Of a stretch of 64,000 nucleotides of DNA, positions 1-8,497 are shown one piece after another. Position numbers and translations under genes: made by a program. Source of the DNA: Mucilaginibacter ginsenosidivorans (lineage in GTDB: Bacteria > Bacteroidota > Bacteroidia > Sphingobacteriales > Sphingobacteriaceae). How positions within the stretch are numbered: the first letter of the stretch is position 1; every line of letters begins with the position of its first letter. The stretch spans positions 3,658,001 through 3,722,000 of the forward strand of contig NZ_CP042436.1 in the NCBI RefSeq assembly GCF_007971025.1. The letters run 5' to 3'. Under the pieces are notes generated by a model that was not told where the DNA came from, did no database searches, and worked only from the letters and a program-made list of their open reading frames with translations.

Positions 1-779
1 AAATGGTGACCGGAAGAAATTTTTCAAACCAAATGGCAACCGATTCTACTGCTATTGTCATAAACGAAGCAGCTGCAAAATTGTTGGTTTTTCCTGACCC
101 GCTGAATCAAAAGCTTTACGTTCCGCAGGATAACATGGCCAAAGTTATGAAGCCTTATCATATCGTGGGGGTTATAAAGGATTTCAATTTTAAATCGCTG
201 CGCGAAAATGTAACGCCGATGATCCTTTTTAACAGTGAAGACAGGGGAGCGCTATCTATACGCATAAAGTCGGCCAACCTAAAGGCCGTAGTAGAACAGG
301 TAAAAAATAAATGGACATCTTTTTCGCCTAACCACCAGTTCAATTACTCGTTCATGGACCAGGATTTTGACAAGATGTACCGCACCGAACAGCGAACGGG
401 TAAAATAGCCGTATCATTTACTTCGCTGGCAATTGTCATTGCATGCCTGGGGTTATTCGGTTTAGCGGCATACGCCGCAGAACAGCGTACAAAAGAGATC
501 GGTATCCGTAAAGTATTGGGCGCCAACATATCGACCATAGTAGGTATGTTATCAAAGGATTTTATCAGGCTGGTATTAATTGCAATAGCCATTGCCGCGC
601 CTGTTGCATGGTGGGCCATGCATAACTGGCTTGAAGGATTTGCTTATCATCGGAATGTACAATGGTGGATATTCGCGGCTGCAGGGCTTGGGGCTATCCT
701 GATAGCGTTCATAACCATCAGCTTTCAGTCTGTCAAAGCGGCGCTTACCAATCCTGTGAAAAGCCTTAGGAGCGAATGA
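1..779 (+). CDS. ABC transporter permease, FtsX/MacB type (permease 1 of array, 5' end outside window)
   Basis: This is the C-terminal part of a permease whose start lies left of the window. The ATG at base 3 is not the true start: full-length paralogues have an equivalent V-A-G-R-D/N-F segment deep inside their second periplasmic domain. Visible in order are the end of that domain, a TM segment around residues 135-160, the cytoplasmic coupling loop RTKEIGIRKVLGA starting near 161, two further TM segments and the tail NPVKSLRSE. The family moves substrates across or out of the inner membrane, or transmits force to periplasmic partners, using a separate ATPase. The 220-base spacer after it contains a long hairpin and regulatory module A, so it probably ends a separate transcript. 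Confidence 0.92.
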   Translation, partial: MVTGRNFSNQMATDSTAIVINEAAAKLLVFPDPLNQKLYVPQDNMAKVMKPYHIVGVIKDFNFKSLRENVTPMILFNSEDRGALSIRIKSANLKAVVEQVKNKWTSFSPNHQFNYSFMDQDFDKMYRTEQRTGKIAVSFTSLAIVIACLGLFGLAAYAAEQRTKEIGIRKVLGANISTIVGMLSKDFIRLVLIAIAIAAPVAWWAMHNWLEGFAYHRNVQWWIFAAAGLGAILIAFITISFQSVKAALTNPVKSLRSE

Positions 780-781
780 TC

Positions 782-855
782 GGGATTAGTGATTTGTTAA
801 CTGACGATTGGTAAGAATAGAATTCTTGGTCACCAGTTAACAAATCACTAATCTC
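782..855. repeat. Long inverted repeat with perfect 20-bp arms
   Basis: Bases 784-803 (GATTAGTGATTTGTTAACTG) are the exact reverse complement of 834-853, and a G-U and a G-C pair extend the stem to 782/855. The 30-base interior contains its own small AAGAAT/ATTCTT palindrome. It starts three bases after the stop codon of permease 1. There is no T-run after the right arm, so it is a hairpin or dispersed repeat rather than a textbook intrinsic terminator. Related sequences follow several other genes in this window. Confidence 0.85.
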
Positions 856-867
856 AATACCAAAAAC

Positions 868-974
868 TGTATCATAACCGGACATCGGAGTGTTACGCAA
901 GCGGACAATATCAAAGTTGATTGTTTCTTAATTTATTATAAATCAATTAATTAATTATTTGGTATTTATTTTCG
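868..974 (+). promoter_or_regulatory. Regulatory module A: tandem TGT-N11-ACA sites plus TTTGGTA box
   Basis: Site I is TGTATCATAACCGGACA (868-884) and site II is TGTTACGCAAGCGGACA (891-907). TTTGGTA lies at 958-964, 90 bases after the start of site I, and is followed by N5-TT. The ATG of permease 2 is 132 bases from site I. The same arrangement occurs four more times in the window, which is the main reason to call it regulatory. The identity of the binding protein is unknown. Confidence 0.7.
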
Positions 975-999
975 GTGTACTACAAAAATTGTATACCTC

Positions 1000-3375
1000 A
1001 TGATTCGCAACTATCTGAAGATCGCGTGGCGAAACTTGTACAAGAACAAGGTTTTCTCGCTTATTCATATTTTGGGATTGACCATCGGCATTACGGTTTG
1101 TCTGATGATATTCCTGTACATTACCAATGAATTCAGTGTTGATCGTTTCCATAAGAACGGGAGACAGGTATACCGCGTAATGCGTGGTTTTGATAAAGAG
1201 AAAGCACGTGTTCCTTATCTTTCGGCTCCTTATGCACAAGCTTTGTTAACTGATTATCCCGCTGATATCAAGATGGCGGTACGCGTTTGGACCGCGAATT
1301 TCCTGGTATCATTTGGGGATAAGGCATTTGACGAACGCAAGGTTTACACTACCGACGCCGGTTTTTTTACCATGTTTTCATTTCCGCTATTAAGAGGTGA
1401 TGCTGCAACAGCGCTTAAAGACCCCGGAAGTGTGGTACTTACTCAAAAGGTCGCTGAAAAATATTTCGGAACGGTTGACAATGCGATGGGTAAAATCATA
1501 TCCTTTGACAAAACCCTGCCAATGAAGGTAACCGGCATTTGCAAAAATCCACCTTCCAATACGCACATGGACTTTGATATGGTGAACACGCTTTCCAGCT
1601 TTCCGGACAGAGCTAATGGTAAAATATGGATCAATAATTTCCTATTCACTTATGTGCTGCTAAACCCGAATACCGATGTTGCAAAGCTAGAGGCTAAATT
1701 TCCCCGGTTCCTGGAAAAATATATGGGTAAGGAGATGGCACAATACGGATTGCACCAGGACTTGATGTTAACCGCGTTGCCAGATATATATTTTGAACCT
1801 TCATCGGCGTTTGACAACGTAAAGCATGGTGACAAAACAGTGGTTTATATATTTATTTCCATTGCCGCGCTTATTATGCTTATTGCCTGTATCAATTTCA
1901 CAAACCTGGCTACGCTGCGTGCCGTGGAACGTTCAAAAGAAGTGGGCCTGCGTAAAGTTTTGGGGGCACTGCGCAATCACCTGGTATCACAGTTTATAGG
2001 CGAATCTATTTTACTATCCGTTATCTCCTGTATCCTTTCCATCGGGTTGCTGCTGGCACTGTTGCCAACCTATAATAACATCCTTGGCTATAACCTGACC
2101 ATTGCCTGGAATTCGTGGCCGATTTATACGTTCCTCGGGGGCGTTATTTTAGTTGTCGGATTTCTGGCAGGTAGTTACCCGGCATTTTTCCTATCGGCCT
2201 TTTCGCCTATAGAGGCATTAAAAGGAAAATTGCGGTTGGGTAAAGGCGGATCTTTTTTCAGGCAGGCACTGGTTGTGGTGCAATTTAGTATCTCCGTTTT
2301 CCTGATCATTGGTACTATCGTGATCATGAACCAGATGCACTATATTAAAAACAAATCTCTTGGGTACGACCAGGCTCAAAGCGTGGTGGTGCAGATAGAT
2401 AACGCCGATATTTATGATCACCGTAATCTATTTAAAACCGAACTGCAAAATAAACCCGGTATAGCCTCTGTATCCCTAATGTCGGGCGAACCGGGCGGTT
2501 TTTTTGACGTACAGGCGTATGAAGCCGAAGGGCACCAGGACATTTTAAAGGAACGCTCGGAATTTGCAGATTTTGAATATGTAAAGACACTTGGATTGAA
2601 GATAATCGCAGGTCGCGACTTTTCTCCGACGTTTGCAACCGATACCATGAACTCGGTACTGATAAACGCTACGGCGGCTAAAAAGCTTGGCTTCAGTCCC
2701 GAGCAAGCTGTGGGCAAATGGATAAGAAATACGATCCGCGACGATCATAAAAGAAGGATAATAGGCGTGGTGAACGATTTCAATTTCCTGTCGCTGAAAG
2801 AAAACATGGACGCGCTGATCATTTCACCCTCCGAAGACAGGAGAGTGGCCGTTATCAAGTTAAAACCGGGCAACATAGCGTCTTCACTCGATGAAATTAA
2901 GAAGGTTTATGCGCAGGTAGCGCCGGTGTACCCCTTTGAGTATACCTTCCTCGATCAGAAATTTGATACTACTTATAAATCCGATCTGCGGCAGCAAACG
3001 ATACTAAGCATATTTTCGGGGCTGGCCATTTTTATAGCCTGCCTGGGTCTGTTCGGTTTGGCGTCATTTACTGCGGCAAAACGCACCAAGGAGATAGGGG
3101 TACGTAAAGTGCTGGGCTCATCTGTGCTCAATATTCTGCTATTGCTTTCAAAGGACCTGCTGAAGCCGGTAATGATAGCTACGTGGATAGCTATACCGGT
3201 AGGCTATTATGCTATGCATAGCTGGCTGCAAAACTTTGCTTACCGCACGCCATTGTCGTGGTGGATATTTGTGTTGGCAGCCGCAATAACGTTTGCAATT
3301 GCCCTGATTACGGTCAGCTTTAAGTCTTTGAAGGCAGCATTGGCCAACCCAGTGCAGAGTTTGAGATCGGAGTAA
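1000..3375 (+). CDS. ABC transporter permease, FtsX/MacB type (permease 2)
   Basis: Reference layout for the array (791 aa): amphipathic start MIRNYLKIAWRNL; TM1 about 20-43; first periplasmic MacB-like core domain about 45-270; TM2 about 281-305; coupling loop RSKEVGLRKVLGA (311-323); TM3 and TM4 about 330-402; TM5 about 424-446; second core domain about 450-650; TM6 about 665-688; second coupling loop KRTKEIGVRKVLG from about 694; TM7 and TM8; tail NPVQSLRSE. The protein is thus an internal duplication of a four-TM MacB-type unit and could form a complete permease from one chain. It carries no ATPase domain; the only ATPase nearby is at 47593-48270. Q replaces the K usual in the tail. Regulatory module A lies just upstream and it appears to head a transcript running toward 13102. 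The transported substrate cannot be read from sequence. Confidence 0.94.
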   Translation: MIRNYLKIAWRNLYKNKVFSLIHILGLTIGITVCLMIFLYITNEFSVDRFHKNGRQVYRVMRGFDKEKARVPYLSAPYAQALLTDYPADIKMAVRVWTANFLVSFGDKAFDERKVYTTDAGFFTMFSFPLLRGDAATALKDPGSVVLTQKVAEKYFGTVDNAMGKIISFDKTLPMKVTGICKNPPSNTHMDFDMVNTLSSFPDRANGKIWINNFLFTYVLLNPNTDVAKLEAKFPRFLEKYMGKEMAQYGLHQDLMLTALPDIYFEPSSAFDNVKHGDKTVVYIFISIAALIMLIACINFTNLATLRAVERSKEVGLRKVLGALRNHLVSQFIGESILLSVISCILSIGLLLALLPTYNNILGYNLTIAWNSWPIYTFLGGVILVVGFLAGSYPAFFLSAFSPIEALKGKLRLGKGGSFFRQALVVVQFSISVFLIIGTIVIMNQMHYIKNKSLGYDQAQSVVVQIDNADIYDHRNLFKTELQNKPGIASVSLMSGEPGGFFDVQAYEAEGHQDILKERSEFADFEYVKTLGLKIIAGRDFSPTFATDTMNSVLINATAAKKLGFSPEQAVGKWIRNTIRDDHKRRIIGVVNDFNFLSLKENMDALIISPSEDRRVAVIKLKPGNIASSLDEIKKVYAQVAPVYPFEYTFLDQKFDTTYKSDLRQQTILSIFSGLAIFIACLGLFGLASFTAAKRTKEIGVRKVLGSSVLNILLLLSKDLLKPVMIATWIAIPVGYYAMHSWLQNFAYRTPLSWWIFVLAAAITFAIALITVSFKSLKAALANPVQSLRSE

Positions 3376-3583
3376 CGATGTAGTTGAAAGGGCAGAGGCA
3401 AGAGGTTATCAGACGTTCACGAAAATGCAAAATGGGACACTGCTTCGATGTCGTGCTAAGTTAACGTAATTATTTGTAAGCGCTTGTAGTGTAGCAGGAA
3501 GTGGCAAGCGGCGCAGGTGTGAACACTTAGTTTAATGTAAAAATAAACAGGATAATTGAACTTTTAAAACCGGCATTCACATC

Positions 3584-5956
3584 ATGTTTAAAAACTACTT
3601 CAAAACCGCCTGGCGTAATATTTTAAAGAACAAATTTTACGCTTTCATCAATATAACCGGGCTTACCGTTGGCCTTAGTGTCGGATTACTTATTTTACTT
3701 TGGGTGAGTGATGAGCTGAGTTTCGATTCTTTTCATACCAAGGCATCGCAGCTTTACCAGGTAAACGCCCAGATTGGCACCGGCAGCACTAAACAAATAT
3801 GGGGTGGTGTACAGGCCCCGATAGCAACGTTCGCCTTACGTGAAGTACCAGGTGTAAAGGCTGCTGTGAGGATGGTTCCCAGTTATGGTTATAGCGTTTT
3901 CCGTTATGGGGATAAAGTACTGAAACCGGGCGAAAACGGCATGTTCATGGTTGACCCATCGTTCTTCACGGTGCTTGATTTTCAGATGATCAAAGGTGAC
4001 CGTAACCGGCCATTCCCGAATGATCAGTCCATTGTCATCACCCAAACCACAGCAAAGCGTTTCTTTGGCGATGTCAACCCCATTGGTAAAGTATTGAAAG
4101 GTGATAACAGGGATAACTATATAGTAAGCGGGCTGATGGCTGATTTCCCGGAAAATTCAACCTTTAAAGCGGATGTTTTATTTTCCATTAATCTGCAGGC
4201 TAAATCATATAGCGCTACAGATTACTGGAAATCCATGGATTCGGACTGGGGTAATTATTATGCTACCACTTATCTTCAATTGCAACCCAATGTATCCCTC
4301 AAGTCGGTACAGGATAAATTGACGCAGATACATATCGTCAATCAGCCCGGTGCACAGGCCTCGGAAGTAAGTTACCTGCTGCAGCCACTTACACAATTGC
4401 ACCTGTACCATGCAGATGGTACAGAATCGGGTATGCAAACCGTCAGGATATTTCTTATTGTAGCCATACTGATCCTGCTGATAGCCTGCATTAATTATGT
4501 GAACCTGTCCACCGCCCGGGCCATGTTGCGATCAAAAGAAGTAAGCGTACGCAAGATCATTGGTGCGGAAAGGATACAGTTATTTGCGCAGTTCGTGATC
4601 GAAACATCGTTATTCTTTTCTGTAGCTCTTGCCCTGGCATTTTTTACGGTGAAAATACTAATGCCGTTTTACAACGATCTTTCCGGCAAACAGATGCAGT
4701 TCGACCTGCTTGATCCGCGTGTATGGAAAGTGATCGGGTTTACAGTTGCAGGCACATTGCTGGCATCCAGCATATACCCGGCTTTGTTGTTGTCTTCCTT
4801 TAAGCCCATCAATGCACTTAAAGGAAAACTTTCAATTGGAGTTGGTAATACGTTGTTTCGCAAGGGACTTGTAGTTACCCAATTCATATTTTCAATCGGC
4901 CTTATTATTAGCACGCTGGTAATCAACAGCCAGCTAAAATACATTCGCGAAAAAGAATTGGGTTATGATAAATCCTACGTGTTTGCCTTTGGCATGGGCG
5001 GAATGCAAAAAAACTATGAAGCACTTCGAACCGAACTATTGAACCAGCCGGCAATACACAATATAGCGAGCGGGGCAGGTAATATCATGATCGCTGATAA
5101 TACCACCTCGGATACAAACTGGGATGGGAAAAATCCCAAAGAGTCCTTCCTCATCCACCCGATGCATATCGATAAGTATTACATCAGCTTTTTTAAATTG
5201 AAGATGGAGTCGGGCGAACCATTCACCGGTGTAGCAAGCGATTCGGTACATTATATACTAAATGAAACAGCGGTAAGAGAAGCTGGTATAAAAGACCCGA
5301 TAGGAAAAATGTTTAGCTTACATGATACCCGGGGCACTATCATCGGCGTGGTAAAAGATTTCCATATGGCTTCGCTCAGAAAAAAGATCGAGCCGGCAAT
5401 TTTTGTATACAAGCCATCGTGCTGGAAAATGTTTGTTAAAACAAACGGGAAAGACGCGTCGCTTGCTGTTGAAACCGCAAAGAAAGTATGGACAAAATAT
5501 AATCCCGGTTTCCCTTTCGAATATAGCTTTATGGACCAGGATTATGATTCGATGTATAAAACCGATCAGCGTTCGGGTTTGCTTTTCAGCGTATTTGCCG
5601 GTATAGCCATATTTATCTCGTGCCTTGGATTATTTGGCCTGGCAACATATACCGCACAGGTAAAAGTTAAAGAAATAGGTATACGGAAAGTATTGGGAGC
5701 CAGTGTTGCCAATATTACATCCATGCTTTCCCAGGATTTTATGTTATTGGTCGTCCTTTCCCTCATCGTAGCCTGCCCTATAGCCTGGTATGCGATGACC
5801 CGGTGGCTACAGAACTATGCTTACAAAACTTCTATACAATGGTGGGTATTTGTATTGGCAGGTGTGTCGGCCATACTTATAGCCTTTATTACTATCAGTT
5901 TCCAGGCAATCAAAGCGGCGCTTGCCAATCCCGTGAAGAGTTTGAGAAGTGAATGA
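3584..5956 (+). CDS. ABC transporter permease, FtsX/MacB type (permease 3)
   Basis: A 790-aa protein with the eight-TM, two-periplasmic-domain layout described for the protein at 1000-3375. Its first coupling loop reads RSKEVSVRKIIGA, with S in place of the usual G after KEV, and the second reads VKVKEIGIRKVLGA. The N-terminus and first core domain are most like the protein at 28561-30918: both have LLILLWV.DELSFDSFH and a GTG-[SK]-[ST]-KQI segment, so these two are paralogues separated by about 25 kb. The 208-base spacer upstream lacks the regulatory module; it contains only a weak CGCTTG/CAAGCG hairpin. It is most simply co-transcribed with permease 2. Confidence 0.94.
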   Translation: MFKNYFKTAWRNILKNKFYAFINITGLTVGLSVGLLILLWVSDELSFDSFHTKASQLYQVNAQIGTGSTKQIWGGVQAPIATFALREVPGVKAAVRMVPSYGYSVFRYGDKVLKPGENGMFMVDPSFFTVLDFQMIKGDRNRPFPNDQSIVITQTTAKRFFGDVNPIGKVLKGDNRDNYIVSGLMADFPENSTFKADVLFSINLQAKSYSATDYWKSMDSDWGNYYATTYLQLQPNVSLKSVQDKLTQIHIVNQPGAQASEVSYLLQPLTQLHLYHADGTESGMQTVRIFLIVAILILLIACINYVNLSTARAMLRSKEVSVRKIIGAERIQLFAQFVIETSLFFSVALALAFFTVKILMPFYNDLSGKQMQFDLLDPRVWKVIGFTVAGTLLASSIYPALLLSSFKPINALKGKLSIGVGNTLFRKGLVVTQFIFSIGLIISTLVINSQLKYIREKELGYDKSYVFAFGMGGMQKNYEALRTELLNQPAIHNIASGAGNIMIADNTTSDTNWDGKNPKESFLIHPMHIDKYYISFFKLKMESGEPFTGVASDSVHYILNETAVREAGIKDPIGKMFSLHDTRGTIIGVVKDFHMASLRKKIEPAIFVYKPSCWKMFVKTNGKDASLAVETAKKVWTKYNPGFPFEYSFMDQDYDSMYKTDQRSGLLFSVFAGIAIFISCLGLFGLATYTAQVKVKEIGIRKVLGASVANITSMLSQDFMLLVVLSLIVACPIAWYAMTRWLQNYAYKTSIQWWVFVLAGVSAILIAFITISFQAIKAALANPVKSLRSE

Positions 5957-6015
5957 CGTGGTTTATTAGTAATCGCGGGCGATTGACAGAAAAATAACTA
6001 ATGACAACAATAAAC

Positions 6016-6031
6016 CCCGATAGCTATCGGG
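6016..6031. repeat. Perfect 16-bp palindrome CCCGATAGCTATCGGG
   Basis: The sequence is its own reverse complement and sits in the 97-base gap between permeases 3 and 4. It could form a short hairpin in RNA, but no T-run follows on either side. It is reported as a repeat-type palindrome; a termination role is only possible. Confidence 0.6.
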
Positions 6032-6053
6032 AAGGATAAATGAACTAAAGATC

Positions 6054-8453
6054 ATGATAAAAAACTATCTCAAAGTTGCCTGGCGCAACCTGTGGAAAAA
6101 CAAGGTTTTTTCGGCCATCAACATTATCGGTTTGGCTGTTGGCATGGCGGCCTGCATTGTTATTATGCTTTTTGTACACTACGAAAAAAGCTTTGATGAC
6201 TTTCAAACGCAAAATATTTATCGTTTGAACGAAGTGCAAACCATAGGCAGTGAAGGTGCTAAACAAAAAGTAGCGTTGTCCATGTTCCCCATGGGGCCTA
6301 CACTGCAGCAGGAATTCCCTGAGATAAAAACATTTTCCCGGATACATTGGACCGATAAATATCAACTGACCGAAAAGGATAAGAAAATATTCCTGCAACA
6401 GGCTTTCTTTGTCGACTCTACTTTTCTCAAAATATTCAATTTCCAGGTTATCAGAGGCGACAAACTGAACGGGCTGCTTAAACCGCATTCGGCTATGATA
6501 ACCGAAGAGACCGCAAAAAAGCTTTTTGGCGATCAGGATCCGATAGGTAAAACTATTACCCATTACAGCAACGATACAACAAGCTTCATTGTTACAGGTG
6601 TTTTGGCAAATGTTCCTAAAAACTCGCAGTTGCAGTTCGATGCATTATTTTCGTTCAATACCATCATCAGGCCCGATATGTATAAAAACTGGGGAGGTAA
6701 CTGGCTTGATACTTATTTTGTACTGACCCCGGGCACCAATCAGGCAGCGCTGGAAGCCAAATTCCCGGCATACCTGAAGAAATACTTGAAGGGCGATAGC
6801 TGGAAGTATTACCAATTGTTCCTGCTAAAGTACAAAGACGTTCACGCGGGTTCGGCCGATATAGGTCTGGATTATATTAATTTTCAAAAGTTCGATAAAA
6901 AGACCACCAACCTCTTCGCGATCATTGCGCTTATCGTGCTGGTTATAGCCTGCGTCAACTTTATCAATCTGTCCACCGCGCGATCGGTTGAAAGGGCCAA
7001 AGAGGTCGGCATCCGCAAGTCGATAGGGGCATACCGTTTTCAACTGGCTGCCCAGTTTTTGAGCGAAACGGTGATGATATCGTTTCTCTCGCTTGTGTTT
7101 GCAATTGTACTGGTCGAATTGTCGCTGCCTTATATTAACAACCTGAGTGAAAGGGATATAACATTAAATGTGTTTAATAGTTTTGGCGTGATAGGTGCAG
7201 TGTTTGGAGGGACTATACTCGTCGGCCTGCTGTCAGGTATATACCCGGCAATTTACCTGTCTTCGTTCCAGGCAGTTAAGGTACTGAAAGGTTCTATCCA
7301 GGTTGGGAAAAACAAGGGTCTCATGCGAAACATCCTTGTGGTAACTCAATTCACGAGTGCAATCTTCCTGATGATAGCAACTGTTTTTGTACTGAGGCAA
7401 TTAAACTTTATGCAAAAACAAGACCCAGGTTATACCCGCGACCAGATAGTAAACGTGAAGCTGGACGGCGTTACTTATAAGAAATATGACCAGTTTAAAA
7501 ATGCGCTGTCAGGCAATACGTTGGTCGAGGGTGTAACTGCATCGCAAGACATCCTGGGTAGCCATCTCGATCAAACCGGTGTTACGTTCCGTCCTCACGA
7601 CGGCCCACGCCAGGATCTGGGCACAACCTTGCTGGTGGTTGATAGTAATTACCTGTCGCTATACAATATGAAACTGGTGGCTGGTCGCAATTTTTCGGGA
7701 GATACTGCGATGGACACAAGGCAATATATTGTGAACGAGGCGCTCGGTCACGAGTTGTTAAAAGATCATCCAAAGCGGCCGTTATCGTCGCTGGTAGGCG
7801 AGCATTTTGGTTTTGATTCGCTGGGCACCATTGTAGGTGTCGCTAAAAACTTCAACTTTAATTCACTGCATTATAAAGTTGAACCTTTATTTATGATAAG
7901 TGCGCGAAAATTTGGTTTTGGTAACGTTTCCGTTAAAATAAACGGAAGCCGTACGGCCGAGGCGCTGGCGTTCATCAAAGCGAAATGGGCGGCAATTAAC
8001 CCAGACAGCCCGATAGAATACCAGTTTCTTGACGATCATTTTAATGAGGTTTATAAAGCTGACAGCCAGCAAAGCCAGATCGTGGGGATACTCTCCGGGC
8101 TTGCCATATTCATATCTTGCCTTGGCCTGTTCGGGCTGGCGTCTTATTCAGCAGAAAAGCGGGTGAAAGAAATAGGGGTACGGAAGGTGTTGGGCGCATC
8201 GGTTCAGAGGATAGTGATATTACTTTCCGGCCGCTTCCTGGTGCTTGTATTAATCGCTAATGTAATTGCTATTCCGTTGGCATTGCTGGCAATGAACCGG
8301 TGGCTGCGGGATTTTGCGTACCGTATCGATCTGTCGGCAACTGTGGCTGTAGCGGTTCTTTTGGTCTCGGTTATTATCGCGATGGTAACAATCAGCTTCC
8401 AGGCCGTAAAAGCGGCTACTGCAAACCCTGTAAAGAGTTTACGAAGTGAATGA
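6054..8453 (+). CDS. ABC transporter permease, FtsX/MacB type (permease 4)
   Basis: A 799-aa protein with the same duplicated layout as its neighbours. Coupling loops are RAKEVGIRKSIGA and RVKEIGVRKVLGA, and the tail is NPVKSLRSE. The second periplasmic domain carries an extra segment around HELLKDHPKRPLSSLVGEHF where most paralogues have a shorter stretch before the I-I-G-V-V-K-D-F-strand; this strand here reads IVGVAKNFNF. The first domain lacks the SFDRFH context and reads KSFDDFQTQ. The start ATG fits the conserved MIKNYLKVAWRNL opening. It follows permease 3 by 97 bases and precedes permease 5 by 44 bases, consistent with one operon. Confidence 0.94.
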   Translation: MIKNYLKVAWRNLWKNKVFSAINIIGLAVGMAACIVIMLFVHYEKSFDDFQTQNIYRLNEVQTIGSEGAKQKVALSMFPMGPTLQQEFPEIKTFSRIHWTDKYQLTEKDKKIFLQQAFFVDSTFLKIFNFQVIRGDKLNGLLKPHSAMITEETAKKLFGDQDPIGKTITHYSNDTTSFIVTGVLANVPKNSQLQFDALFSFNTIIRPDMYKNWGGNWLDTYFVLTPGTNQAALEAKFPAYLKKYLKGDSWKYYQLFLLKYKDVHAGSADIGLDYINFQKFDKKTTNLFAIIALIVLVIACVNFINLSTARSVERAKEVGIRKSIGAYRFQLAAQFLSETVMISFLSLVFAIVLVELSLPYINNLSERDITLNVFNSFGVIGAVFGGTILVGLLSGIYPAIYLSSFQAVKVLKGSIQVGKNKGLMRNILVVTQFTSAIFLMIATVFVLRQLNFMQKQDPGYTRDQIVNVKLDGVTYKKYDQFKNALSGNTLVEGVTASQDILGSHLDQTGVTFRPHDGPRQDLGTTLLVVDSNYLSLYNMKLVAGRNFSGDTAMDTRQYIVNEALGHELLKDHPKRPLSSLVGEHFGFDSLGTIVGVAKNFNFNSLHYKVEPLFMISARKFGFGNVSVKINGSRTAEALAFIKAKWAAINPDSPIEYQFLDDHFNEVYKADSQQSQIVGILSGLAIFISCLGLFGLASYSAEKRVKEIGVRKVLGASVQRIVILLSGRFLVLVLIANVIAIPLALLAMNRWLRDFAYRIDLSATVAVAVLLVSVIIAMVTISFQAVKAATANPVKSLRSE

Positions 8454-8497
8454 AATTGCCTGCAAATGGGTCGTCAATTAACAACTAGGTTAAAACT

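Noticed and set aside
3..5. ATG at base 3 as a true start of a 258-aa protein
   Set aside because: It falls inside the second periplasmic domain of a permease; paralogues show the same residues about 530 residues from their start, so the gene is simply cut by the window edge.
958..964. TTTGGTA as the standard Bacteroidota -7 box
   Set aside because: None of the five copies has TA at the required position two bases before TTTG (TAnnTTTG), so the usual consensus is not met.
6045..6563. 172-aa minus-strand open frame opposite permease 4
   Set aside because: It lies entirely opposite a well conserved permease, has no recognisable domain, and is an expected shadow of the coding strand.
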